Part shown: in pieces, positions 54,783 to 63,714 of the stretch
Numbering within the stretch: the stretch's first letter is position 1
Layout of the letters: every line of letters begins with the position of its first letter
Source: Gilliamella sp. N-G2
GTDB taxonomy: Bacteria > Pseudomonadota > Gammaproteobacteria > Enterobacterales > Orbaceae
Length of the DNA stretch: 64,000 nt
Direction of reading: 5' to 3'
Assembly: GCF_002142215.1 (NCBI RefSeq)
Contig: NZ_NAST01000005.1
Location: forward strand, 1-64,000
The notes under the pieces: model-generated
The model's input: the letters and a program-made list of their open reading frames with translations, nothing else
Told to the model about the DNA's origin: nothing
The model's database searches: none
Made by a program: the position numbers and the translations under genes

Positions 54783-55670
54783 TCAAATTTCTTTACGTAC
54801 ACCGGAGTATTTAGCTAGTTCAATGATTTTTTGCGCACGAGCAATAATTGGTGCATCAATCATTTTGCCATTCAAAGAAACAACTCCAAGCCCTTTTCTT
54901 TCACCTTCTTCAGCAGCTTCAACGACTTTTTTAGCATTTTCTACTTCACTAGCAGTAGGTGCATAAGCATTATGTAATAGCTCAATTTGTCGTGGATTAA
55001 TTAATGATTTACCGTTGTATCCTAATTTTTTAATTAGGCTGACTTCTTTTAAAAAGCCTTCATCATCATTAACATTCGAATAAACAACATCAAAAGCATC
55101 AATACCGGCTACACGAGCAGCATGTAAAACAGCACAGCGTGCATAAAATAGTTCAGTACCATCCCCGCGTTCTGTTTGCATATCTACTAGATAATCAAAT
55201 GCTGCAAGAGCGATACCAATTAAACGTGGCGATGATTTAGCAATGGATACTGCATTAACTACTGCTTGAGCTGATTCAATAGCAGCCATTAATTTAGTGC
55301 TACCCACTTCTCGGCCACACTCTTTTTCAATTCGTTCAACATGCGCTTCAAGTTCATGAATATCTTCAGCACTATTGGTCATTGGTAAGCGAACAACATC
55401 AACACCAGCTCGCACAACGGCTTCTAAGTCTTTAAGACCAAATGGTGTATTTAATGCATTAATTCTAACCACAGTTTCAATACCATGTTCCTTATAAACA
55501 GGTAATTTTAATGTTTGTGCAACGAGTAGACGAGCTGAATCTTTTTCTTTGATAGACACAGCATCTTCAAGATCAAACATAATTGAGTCTGGTTTATAGA
55601 CAAAAGATGTAGATAGCATTGCTGCATTTGCACCTGGAAGAAACAGCATACTTCGACGTAATTTTTTCAT
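54783..55670 (-). CDS. citE: Citrate lyase beta subunit CitE (citryl-ACP lyase)
   Basis: 295 residues, TIM-barrel HpcH/HpaI-type lyase that splits citryl-ACP into oxaloacetate and acetyl-ACP. [32 protein letters not shown] and [15 protein letters not shown] (metal-binding Glu and Asp) are typical. Overlaps citD by ATGA. Confidence 0.95.
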   Translation of the reverse strand: MKKLRRSMLFLPGANAAMLSTSFVYKPDSIMFDLEDAVSIKEKDSARLLVAQTLKLPVYKEHGIETVVRINALNTPFGLKDLEAVVRAGVDVVRLPMTNSAEDIHELEAHVERIEKECGREVGSTKLMAAIESAQAVVNAVSIAKSSPRLIGIALAAFDYLVDMQTERGDGTELFYARCAVLHAARVAGIDAFDVVYSNVNDDEGFLKEVSLIKKLGYNGKSLINPRQIELLHNAYAPTASEVENAKKVVEAAEEGERKGLGVVSLNGKMIDAPIIARAQKIIELAKYSGVRKEI

Positions 55671-55957
55671 AGTAATTTACTCCAATCTAATTCAGTTTCT
55701 TCTGCACCACGTAACACAGCACATTGTACCCGTGCTTTTATTGCACAATCTAAAGCACCTTTATCGTCAATAATGATTAAACCATCAGTTAAGTTAAGTT
55801 CATTTAATGTATTATTAACCACAGCGCGAATTTGATCGCCAAATTGTTTATTTACATCACTATTAATAACAATTTCGATGCCAGTATTTGGCATGACTTT
55901 AACTAACAAATCGCTGGATTCGAGAGTTCCTGCCATGGCTTCTTTTTGTATTTTCAT
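55667..55957 (-). CDS. citD: Citrate lyase acyl carrier protein CitD (gamma subunit)
   Basis: 96 residues. The N-terminal [16 protein letters not shown] contains the serine that carries the dephospho-CoA-derived prosthetic group. AAGGTAAAAAC precedes the ATG. Coupled to citE by a four-base overlap. Confidence 0.94.
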   Translation of the reverse strand: MKIQKEAMAGTLESSDLLVKVMPNTGIEIVINSDVNKQFGDQIRAVVNNTLNELNLTDGLIIIDDKGALDCAIKARVQCAVLRGAEETELDWSKLL

Positions 55958-55978
55958 GTTTTTACCTTTTGAAAAGAA

Positions 55979-57013
55979 TTAAATATTTAATTTATCCAAA
56001 TTAGCTGAAATATAATTCCAAGTTGTTGAAGGAACTAATTTCTTAACCTGCTCATAATTTTTTAATGCCAGTGAATTTCGCACTAATGATGCTGATATAA
56101 TGTTTGATTCTTCAAGTTTTCGGGCAACCTCAATGACAGTAATCTTGAATGACGAACTAACTTTGTCATCTTCTAACCAATATTTCATCGCTTTGTTATA
56201 AGCATTAGTTACTTCACTATGTGGCTCAGTACCAACAAAACGGTGAGTTATATTTAATGCTGGAGCAATATAGTTCCGGAAGATTAACAGATCGATTCCC
56301 ATATAAGCATAGTCAATTTTGCTTTTATCTTTTAAAAAATAAGTAGGGAAGGTTGCTTTAGAAATAATGTATGACGAACTGGCATGAACCGTAACATTTT
56401 TAATATCTTTTGTGCCATCTTTTACTAACTGTAAACGTACCTGAAACGGAAACAGTGATACATCTTCATTAACCACAAATACATGTACCCAATCACATTG
56501 ATTGGCTGCAAATTCGATAAGATATTGGTGACCTTTTGTAAAAGGATTGGCATTCATCACAATACTGCCAATTTTGTTACCAGCTTTTTGGTATTGCGAT
56601 AATTGTTTACAATATTGTTTAATCCCGACTGGTGTGTTTTCCATCAATACGACTAAATTAGAAATTTCAACAATAGGATAAAAACCGCATGCTTTGAAAA
56701 AAGCGATATTTTCAGGTTTAGTATATAAAAATAGATGAAAATAGCCGTTGTCATTGGCATATTTCATTGTATAGTCGATTAAAGTTAGATTTAGTTGGTT
56801 ACCACGATAATCAGGATCAATGGCTACACACTTGATAATATTGTGATCAAGACCGGCACAAGCGATACAATTATTATTCAGTTTTGCAACAATGAAAGTT
56901 GTGACTTGTGGATCTAAATCGAGATCAGATTGCAATAGTAATTGCTTAATTACTTGATAATCTTGTTCAGATTTAGATATATCAACAACACTGTAATCAA
57001 CTAAATCGTACAT
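55979..57013 (-). CDS. citC: [Citrate (pro-3S)-lyase] ligase CitC
   Basis: About 344 residues: an N-terminal GNAT-like domain (ACAGLDHNIIKCVAIDPDYRGNQLNLTL) and a C-terminal nucleotidyltransferase-type acetate:SH-citrate lyase ligase domain (GSIVMNANPFTKGHQYLIEFA). Activates citrate lyase by acetylating the prosthetic group. AAGGTAG before the ATG at 57013 sets the start. Confidence 0.93.
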   Translation of the reverse strand: MYDLVDYSVVDISKSEQDYQVIKQLLLQSDLDLDPQVTTFIVAKLNNNCIACAGLDHNIIKCVAIDPDYRGNQLNLTLIDYTMKYANDNGYFHLFLYTKPENIAFFKACGFYPIVEISNLVVLMENTPVGIKQYCKQLSQYQKAGNKIGSIVMNANPFTKGHQYLIEFAANQCDWVHVFVVNEDVSLFPFQVRLQLVKDGTKDIKNVTVHASSSYIISKATFPTYFLKDKSKIDYAYMGIDLLIFRNYIAPALNITHRFVGTEPHSEVTNAYNKAMKYWLEDDKVSSSFKITVIEVARKLEESNIISASLVRNSLALKNYEQVKKLVPSTTWNYISANLDKLNI

Positions 57014-57017
57014 ATAA

Positions 57018-57863
57018 CTACCTTTTTTCTTCAACGATAAAGTTAGTTAGACGACCAATATTGGTAATTTCAACTTCAATGGTATCACCATCGTGCATAA
57101 ATATTGGTGGATTTCGTTTTTTTCCCACCCCGCCTGGTGAGCCAGTAAGAATAACGTCACCCGGTGATAATTTAGTAAATGTACTAATATACGAGATTAA
57201 ATCAGGTACAGTATGTACTAAATTCTTGATACTATCATGTTGCATCTCTTTTCCATTCAGATAAGTTGCTATTGATAGCGCTTTAGGATCGGGTATTTCA
57301 TCTGTAGTTGTTAAACATGGTCCAAAAGCCCCAGTATTTGGCCAATTTTTACCAGCTGTGTACCAAGTATATTGCCAGTCACGAATCGAACCATCCATAT
57401 AACAGCTATAGCCTGCGACATAAGATAAGGCTTCTTCTGATTTTATGCGGAAGGCCTCTTTACCAATAATAATTGCTAATTCGCCTTCATAATCCAGTTC
57501 ATCGCTGATAGTTGGTTTAATGATATTTGTCTTATGTCCTGTTTGAGAATCAGGAAAACGAACAAATAAAGTTGGGGCAGAACTAGTTTCATTAAATTCT
57601 GCTCGTTTTTCCGCATAATTCATTCCTACACACAAAATTTTGTTTGGATTTGGAATTACCGGTAAATAAGTTATTGCTTGTTCATCGATATCACTAGGTG
57701 AGTCTAAAAAGTTTTTTGCGTTAACTAATCCATCTTTATCAGAAAGAAGGGATTTTAGATCTTGATATTTATCGCCTAGTTTTTGGCCTAAATCTACGAT
57801 GCCATGATCAGTATATAAACCAAAACTTGGTCGACCAGAAACAAGGTAACTGACAAGCTTCAT
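57018..57863 (-). CDS. Fumarylacetoacetate hydrolase (FAH/FAHD1) family protein, candidate oxaloacetate decarboxylase
   Basis: 281 residues. The FAH fold is recognised from NPNKILCVGMNYAEKRAE, metal-site segment DELDYEGELAIIIGK and LSPGDVILTGSPGGVGKKRNPPIFMHDGDTIEVEI. FAHD1 and a corynebacterial homologue decarboxylate oxaloacetate. This gene lies between citS and citC where no oadGAB or citM is seen, so handling of the oxaloacetate released by citrate lyase is a reasonable inference. AAGGAG precedes the ATG. A tautomerase or acylpyruvase role cannot be excluded. Confidence 0.8.
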   Translation of the reverse strand: MKLVSYLVSGRPSFGLYTDHGIVDLGQKLGDKYQDLKSLLSDKDGLVNAKNFLDSPSDIDEQAITYLPVIPNPNKILCVGMNYAEKRAEFNETSSAPTLFVRFPDSQTGHKTNIIKPTISDELDYEGELAIIIGKEAFRIKSEEALSYVAGYSCYMDGSIRDWQYTWYTAGKNWPNTGAFGPCLTTTDEIPDPKALSIATYLNGKEMQHDSIKNLVHTVPDLISYISTFTKLSPGDVILTGSPGGVGKKRNPPIFMHDGDTIEVEITNIGRLTNFIVEEKR

Positions 57864-57906
57864 GAATACTCCTTAAAAGCTGTTTATTGAAACTACATGA
57901 GAAAAT

Positions 57907-57938
57907 AGAACAACCCTAGTAATAACTAAGGTTGCTCT
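57907..57938. terminator. Attenuator-like hairpin between citS and the FAH gene
   Basis: On the minus strand a 14-bp stem (AGAGCAACCTTAGT / ACTAGGGTTGTTCT, two G-U pairs) with a 4-base loop and a following ATTTTC. It separates citS from FAH-citCDEFX and probably reduces transcription into the lyase genes. Confidence 0.65.
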
Positions 57939-57947
57939 TGAAAAAAA

Positions 57948-59333
57948 CTATACTAAGAAATTGCCTAGAATGAGTAAGGATACTGATACGTTAATTGCAC
58001 CACCAATACGAGTAGCAATTTGGGCAAATGGCATCAACTCCATACGTTCTGCTGCAGTCAGGATTGCAACGTCACCAGTTCCACCTTGACCACTTTGACA
58101 GCAAGAAATAACAGCTGCATCAACTGGATACATACCTAGTTTTTTAGCAACAAAGAAACCAGTTGTGACTAAACTCACTACTGTACAAACAATAACTATT
58201 AGGTTGATTACGGTGAAAGCTGCAACGATTTTATCCCACGGTGTGATTGCCACGCCCACAGCGAATAAAATAGGATAGGTTACAGATGTTTGGAAGAACT
58301 TGTAAACTACTTGCGAACCACTTAGTACTTTTGGTGAAACACCTGATACTAGTTTAACAAATACTGCAGCAAATAGCATCCCTACAGGTGCTGGAATACC
58401 GGTTACTTTGTGGCCAATCATACCGACCATATAAAGGATAGCGGCTAATAATACACCAGATGCAAAAGTTGTCACATCAATAACCGACTCTGTTTTAGCC
58501 GTTTTGTTGATAATTTGGTCATCTTCTGATGCTGGTAACAAGCGACCATTACCAGTTAAATGAGGATAAGCTTTACCAATACGGTTAAGGATACCACCAC
58601 AAATAATACCGGTTAAACCACCTAACATAACAATTGGTAATACTCGACCTAGTGCTTCACCTTGTTCCATTCCTAAAATAGATGCATATCCGATTGATAA
58701 TGGAATTGCGCCTTCACCTACACCACCAGCCATGATCGGTAATACTAAGAAGAAGAATGTTTCAAATGGTGATAAGCCTAATAAATAACCCACACCAACA
58801 CCAACTAGCATACCAACAATTTCACCACATACCATTGGTCCGAAGATTTTTAAGAAACCTTGAATAAGCGTTTTCTTATCCATGTTCATAATACTACCAA
58901 CGATGATACAGCAGATATAAAGATATAAAATATGCGTATCTTTATAGAATTTAGTTGTTGCTTGTACCACAGGGGTAGGCAGAATGCCATAATAGACTAG
59001 AGCTGATGGAATAAAGGTTGCACAAATTGCTGCTGCCCCCATTTTTCCAACAATTGGTAAACGTTTACCTATTTCACCACAAAGAAAACCAAAGAAAGCA
59101 CATGTTACTACCATAACAACTATTTCACTTGGTAATTTACCTGTTACTAATACTTCAGCAAAGATAAGAATACCTGCGATAATAAATAATGGTAAAGGAA
59201 TTACACCGATTTTATAATCATCCATAAGTTTCCACCATCCGTATGGCCAGAACTTTTTCGCTTGATCTTCGTGTTTTATCTCATTTTTGTTGTTACTATT
59301 ATGAGTTTTTTCAACTGAATTGAAATCCACCAT
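57948..59333 (-). CDS. citS: Citrate:Na+ symporter CitS (2-hydroxycarboxylate transporter family)
   Basis: 461 residues. Hydrophilic N-terminus (about 1-40), then many transmembrane helices with the two GGxG re-entrant loops, IMAGGVGEGAIPLS and QSGQGGTGDVAILTAA, and the conserved Arg in QIATRIGGA. These identify the 2HCT family (CitS/MaeN). The adjacent citrate lyase genes and citrate-type sensor make citrate the likely substrate. GGAGAT precedes the ATG. Confidence 0.9.
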   Translation of the reverse strand: MVDFNSVEKTHNSNNKNEIKHEDQAKKFWPYGWWKLMDDYKIGVIPLPLFIIAGILIFAEVLVTGKLPSEIVVMVVTCAFFGFLCGEIGKRLPIVGKMGAAAICATFIPSALVYYGILPTPVVQATTKFYKDTHILYLYICCIIVGSIMNMDKKTLIQGFLKIFGPMVCGEIVGMLVGVGVGYLLGLSPFETFFFLVLPIMAGGVGEGAIPLSIGYASILGMEQGEALGRVLPIVMLGGLTGIICGGILNRIGKAYPHLTGNGRLLPASEDDQIINKTAKTESVIDVTTFASGVLLAAILYMVGMIGHKVTGIPAPVGMLFAAVFVKLVSGVSPKVLSGSQVVYKFFQTSVTYPILFAVGVAITPWDKIVAAFTVINLIVIVCTVVSLVTTGFFVAKKLGMYPVDAAVISCCQSGQGGTGDVAILTAAERMELMPFAQIATRIGGAINVSVSLLILGNFLV

Positions 59334-59406
59334 ATCTTTTTTATCTCCAAAATAAATTTGCTTTGTTTTAATGGTGCATATGGTGACAAAATATTAATAC
59401 CAATTT

Positions 59407-59422
59407 TGTGATATAAATCATA
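59407..59422. promoter_or_regulatory. CRP-like site in the citS/citA divergent region
   Basis: TGTGA-N6-TCATA, one mismatch from the CRP consensus. It sits 74 bases before citS and about 97 before citA. CRP control of citrate fermentation genes is known in Klebsiella. Confidence 0.5.
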
Positions 59423-59518
59423 AATTAAGTGTGGTTTTTATGGTTTTAAAGGCTCTAAGTTTTTTTATGCTGTGTTACACTCCTCAGCAGATATAGCAAT
59501 TATTTATTAAGTATAAAA

Positions 59519-61108
59519 ATGCGAAAACGAATACATCTGTCATTTACGACAAAATTATTTTTATCTCTTTTACTCTTTTCATTGGTGGTTTTGGCATTGA
59601 TGCAAAGCTACATATGGAATGTGACAGAAAATGTCTTATATCGTAGTTTAGGCGAAAAAGCTCAAATACAGGCGAAAGAGTTAGCTGTGATTCCTAGCTT
59701 AATAAAATATGTAGAAGATAAAGATACTGAACAAATTGCTAAACTTGTTTCAGATATTTTTGAACAAAGCGATGCGAGTTATATTGTAATTGGTGATGCA
59801 AATGCTTATCGGTTATTTCATACGGCTAATGATTCAATATATTTACCCATGGTTGGTGATGACAATCGAGAGGTGTTAAGTGGGGTTAGTAGTATAACAA
59901 TAAGTCAAGGATCTTTGGGCTTAGCGCTAAGAGGTAAAGCGCCAATTATTAGTCATGGAAAAGTGATTGGTATTGTTTCGGTTGGTTATATGGTAGATGA
60001 TATTTATGCGTCACATATAAAACAATTTATTCCATTCATTATTTTTTGTTCATTTTTATTCTTTGCTCTGTTTATATTTTCTTTATGCTTTGCTAGAGCT
60101 ATCAAAAAACAGATGTTTAATTTAGAACCTCAAGCAATTGCACTATTGGTAAAGAGTCAGAAATCAATAATGGAATCAATATTTGAAGGTATTATTGCCA
60201 TTGATCTTGATTACAAGATTATCAATATCAACCAATCAGCAAGGCGTATGTTAAATATTGATATTGATGATAATAGTCTGCTTAATCATGATTTATCTAA
60301 TTTTATTAAATCAACGGATTTTCTTTATGGTAGTACCAATCAGACTAAAGATGTGCATGACCATATTTGCTATTTCAATAATATTATCGTTATTGCTAAT
60401 CGTATTCGCGTAATTGTTGATGATGAAATTCAAGGATGGGTGATCACCTTCCGAAATTATGATGATATTAATTTATTAAGTATGCAATTAACTCAAGTTA
60501 CGCAGTATGTGGATAATTTGCGCGCCTTAAGACATGAACACCTTAACTGGATGGCAACGTTGTCAGGTTTAATTTATATGAAACGATATAAAGAAGCGGA
60601 ATCATTTATTGCGTTACATTCTGCTGATAATCAACAAAATCTAGATTTCATTACCAGCCATTTTCAGGTTCCGGCTATTTGTGGTTTATTAATTGGTAAA
60701 TATTCTAAGTCGCATGAAATTGGCTTAAAATTGTTTTTTGATCCCGCCTGCTATTTAGAAGCATTGCCTTCCAAGATAACTGAAGCCGAATTTATGTCGA
60801 TATTAGGTAATTTATTGGACAATGCCTTTAATGCGTGTTTAAAAAATAATCAAGGTGATAAATCTATCCATCTATTTTTAAGTGATAGAACCGATGAAAT
60901 TGTTTTAGAAGTCAGTGATCAGGGTTGTGGTATAGACGATAAAATCCGCAATTCAATTTTCCAACCGGGGGTAACCTCACAAAATTCGAACGAACATGGT
61001 ATAGGTTTACATTTAGTTTCTACATATGTGAAGAAAGCTAACGGATATATCACATTTGAAGATAATGAACCTTATGGAACGATTTTTTCTGTTTTTATAC
61101 CAAAGTAG
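59519..61108 (+). CDS. citA: Citrate sensor histidine kinase CitA (DpiB)
   Basis: 529 residues: transmembrane helix 1 (about 12-30), periplasmic PAS domain, helix 2 (about 170-192), cytoplasmic PAS (210-315), H-box LRHEHLNWMATLSG and a HATPase with NLLDNAFNACLK, DQGCGIDD and NEHGIGLHLVS. The periplasmic domain keeps R98, H101, R138 and K140, which line up with the citrate ligands Arg66, His69, Arg107 and Lys109 of Klebsiella CitA. This supports citrate rather than C4-dicarboxylate sensing. Confidence 0.9.
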   Translation: MRKRIHLSFTTKLFLSLLLFSLVVLALMQSYIWNVTENVLYRSLGEKAQIQAKELAVIPSLIKYVEDKDTEQIAKLVSDIFEQSDASYIVIGDANAYRLFHTANDSIYLPMVGDDNREVLSGVSSITISQGSLGLALRGKAPIISHGKVIGIVSVGYMVDDIYASHIKQFIPFIIFCSFLFFALFIFSLCFARAIKKQMFNLEPQAIALLVKSQKSIMESIFEGIIAIDLDYKIININQSARRMLNIDIDDNSLLNHDLSNFIKSTDFLYGSTNQTKDVHDHICYFNNIIVIANRIRVIVDDEIQGWVITFRNYDDINLLSMQLTQVTQYVDNLRALRHEHLNWMATLSGLIYMKRYKEAESFIALHSADNQQNLDFITSHFQVPAICGLLIGKYSKSHEIGLKLFFDPACYLEALPSKITEAEFMSILGNLLDNAFNACLKNNQGDKSIHLFLSDRTDEIVLEVSDQGCGIDDKIRNSIFQPGVTSQNSNEHGIGLHLVSTYVKKANGYITFEDNEPYGTIFSVFIPK

Positions 61109-61128
61109 TTAACAGAGGTGAATAAAGT

Positions 61129-61830
61129 ATGTATGAAATAAAAGAAGATACAATTAAAGTTCTTATTGTTGAAGATGAGCCCATTTTAGCTGAATTAAAT
61201 GCCGAATTTATTCAACGAGACACCAAAGTAGAAGTTATTGGTATCGCTGCAACTTTGGAAGAAGCGAAAGTGATGGTTGAAAAATTAAAACCAACATTAA
61301 TTTTATTAGATAATTACCTACCTGATGGAAAAGGAATTGAATTATTTGAATATATTATTAATAACAATTTAGATTGTTATGTTATTTTTATTACTGCCGC
61401 AAGTGATATGGATACCTGTAGTAAAGCGATACGGTTTGGCGCTTTTGATTATTTAATCAAACCGGTATCTTATCAGCGCTTAAAACATTCACTTGAACGT
61501 TTTGAACTGTTTTTATATCGTCAAAGTTTGCAAAAACATGTGAATCAAAGACGTATTGATGAACTTTTTAATCTACAAACTAAAGACTTTGTTGATATTA
61601 ATCGCCACTCTAAAGGTATTGAAGAAATTACCTTACAAAAAGTTAAAGATCTATTTATGCAAACTAATGAACCGCAAACTGTAGATCAAATTGTCGAAAA
61701 AGCCAATATTAGTAAAACCACCGCTAGACGATATTTAGAATATTGTGTGCAAACTAAATTATTAACGGTTGAGCTTAACCATGGCAAAATAGGTCGCCCT
61801 GAAAGGCTTTATAAACGATTAGGTAAGTAA
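61129..61830 (+). CDS. citB: Citrate response regulator CitB (DpiA)
   Basis: 233 residues: receiver domain (IKVLIVEDEPILAELNAEF, phospho-acceptor Asp in LILLDNYLPDGKG, Lys in FDYLIKPVSYQRLK) and a C-terminal helix-turn-helix (QTVDQIVEKANISKTTARRYLEYCVQTKLL) of the CitB/DcuR family. GAGGTG precedes the ATG. Twenty bases after citA; divergent from citS, whose promoter it should activate. Confidence 0.92.
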   Translation: MYEIKEDTIKVLIVEDEPILAELNAEFIQRDTKVEVIGIAATLEEAKVMVEKLKPTLILLDNYLPDGKGIELFEYIINNNLDCYVIFITAASDMDTCSKAIRFGAFDYLIKPVSYQRLKHSLERFELFLYRQSLQKHVNQRRIDELFNLQTKDFVDINRHSKGIEEITLQKVKDLFMQTNEPQTVDQIVEKANISKTTARRYLEYCVQTKLLTVELNHGKIGRPERLYKRLGK

Positions 61831-61990
61831 TTTTTTTTCGCAAAGTTGGTTATGAATCCTACGTTATATAATTTATGATTATATAAATATGCTTATTGGT
61901 TATTTTATTGCCTAAATATTTGATGCTAGATTGAATTAATCCAATTGTTGGATGATTTAAATTGCAGTATCAAATAATAGGAGTAAGCGT

Positions 61991-62947
61991 ATGTCTATAG
62001 GAAAAGTAGTAACGACTGAAAATAATGAAATCAGTAAAGATGGTGCTTTTGTCCGTCAAACTAACCGATTTGACACTCCCTTTGGTAATGAACCTGGCTT
62101 ATTACCTGTTGAAGCAGGTCGTTATCGACTGATTTGGGCTGCAATTTGCCCTTGGGCTCATCGCCAAATGATAGCCATCAAGTTATTGGGTTTAGAGGAT
62201 GTTATTAGTGTAGGTCAGGTTTCTCCTATAAGAACACCACATGGTTGGGAGTTTTCGCTTGATCCCAATGGCGTTGATCCAGTGTTAGGGATTCGTTATT
62301 TACCGGAAATTTATGCTAAAACCGATCCAGAATATAATGGGCGAGCAACAGTACCTACCGTAGTAGACGTAAAAACAGGCAAAGTTGTTAACAATGATTA
62401 TTTTCGATTAACTAATTATTGGGAAACTGTTTTTAAGCCGTTTCATAAAGCTGGTGCACCAGATCTCTATCCAGAACATTTACGTACTGAAATTGATGAA
62501 TTGAATGATGTGATATTTCATGAAGTTAACAATGGCGTTTATAAAGCAGGCTTTGCTCGATCACAATCAGCTTATGAGCATGCTTACCATCTCGTTTTTA
62601 ATCAGTTAGATAAATTGGAACAACGATTAAGCAAATCTCGTTATCTTTTTGGTGATAACATCACTGATTCAGATATTCGTTTATATGTCACTTTGGCTAG
62701 GTTTGACGTTGCCTATTATGCTGCATTCAACACTAATCGAAATCGAATTATCGATTATCCTAATTTGTGGGGTTATGCCCGAGATCTCTATCAAATTCCC
62801 GCTTTTGGCGATACGACTGATTTTGAGGCGATTAAAAAAGGTTATTTTTTGAGTAATAACGCCCATAATCCTTATGATATTTTGCCGTTAGGGCCTGATG
62901 TTAGTAATTGGAAAACGCCACATAATCGAGATAAACAATTTAGTTAA
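61991..62947 (+). CDS. Glutathionyl-hydroquinone reductase (Xi-class glutathione transferase, YqjG family)
   Basis: 318 residues. The Xi-class CPWAHR motif gives catalytic C53; VNNGVYKAGFA, SDIRLYVTLARFD and a C-terminal helical domain match YqjG/EcmB-type enzymes that remove glutathione from quinone conjugates. TAGGAG precedes the ATG. Twenty-six bases before an ABC permease, but no obvious functional link. Confidence 0.87.
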   Translation: MSIGKVVTTENNEISKDGAFVRQTNRFDTPFGNEPGLLPVEAGRYRLIWAAICPWAHRQMIAIKLLGLEDVISVGQVSPIRTPHGWEFSLDPNGVDPVLGIRYLPEIYAKTDPEYNGRATVPTVVDVKTGKVVNNDYFRLTNYWETVFKPFHKAGAPDLYPEHLRTEIDELNDVIFHEVNNGVYKAGFARSQSAYEHAYHLVFNQLDKLEQRLSKSRYLFGDNITDSDIRLYVTLARFDVAYYAAFNTNRNRIIDYPNLWGYARDLYQIPAFGDTTDFEAIKKGYFLSNNAHNPYDILPLGPDVSNWKTPHNRDKQFS

Positions 62948-62973
62948 TTAATTTAAATATTGGGATAATACAG

Positions 62974-63714
62974 ATGCCAAATATTATTGATTTTGGATTG
63001 ATTTTCACCCAAATACCGACGTTACTGGCTTATTTGCCAGTAACACTCTTTATCACCATCTTTTCGATGTTACTTGGCGTAATATTAGGTCTAGTTGTTG
63101 CAATAATTAAAATGAATAAAATACCTGTCTTAACGCAAATAGCAGCGGTATTTGTTTCATTTATAAGAGGAACACCATTATTGGTACAGCTTTATTTAAG
63201 TTTTTATGGCCTACCAATTTTATTACGTTATGTTAATTACTTTTTTGATACAGATTTTAATATTAATGGCCTCCCGGCAATATTGTTTGTATTGATTGCC
63301 TTTTCTTTTAATGAAGCAGCTTATAACTCTGAAACAATTCGTGCCGCATTACAATCTGTAAATAAGGGGCAAATCGAAGCTGCACAATCGTTAGGTATGA
63401 CATATAGTCAAGTTTTACGTCGTATTGTTATTCCTGAAGCATTTATAGTCGCACTGCCTAACTTAGGTAATACTTTAATCGGATTACTAAAAGGAACTTC
63501 ACTGGCATTTGTTTGTTCGGTAACTGAAATGACTGGTAGAGGTAAAACTTTAGCTGGTCATAGCTATCGTTATTTTGAAGTTTATATTTCACTGGCTTTA
63601 ATTTATTGGGCATTAACCATATTAATTGAATTATTAGTCAAATATTTAGAGAACCGATTAACGATAAGTGAAGATAAAAATACTCCAAGTTACCGAAGAG
63701 GAAAATGGCTATGA
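62974..63714 (+). CDS. Polar amino-acid ABC transporter permease (HisM/TcyL type)
   Basis: 246 residues, about five transmembrane helices, with the HAAT-family EAA loop (EAAQSLGMTYSQVLRRIVIPEAFIVALPNLGN) that contacts the ATPase. SFIRGTPLLVQLYLSFYGLP is typical of cystine or polar amino-acid permeases. Overlaps the downstream ATPase gene by ATGA. The binding protein is not in the window. Confidence 0.88.
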   Translation: MPNIIDFGLIFTQIPTLLAYLPVTLFITIFSMLLGVILGLVVAIIKMNKIPVLTQIAAVFVSFIRGTPLLVQLYLSFYGLPILLRYVNYFFDTDFNINGLPAILFVLIAFSFNEAAYNSETIRAALQSVNKGQIEAAQSLGMTYSQVLRRIVIPEAFIVALPNLGNTLIGLLKGTSLAFVCSVTEMTGRGKTLAGHSYRYFEVYISLALIYWALTILIELLVKYLENRLTISEDKNTPSYRRGKWL

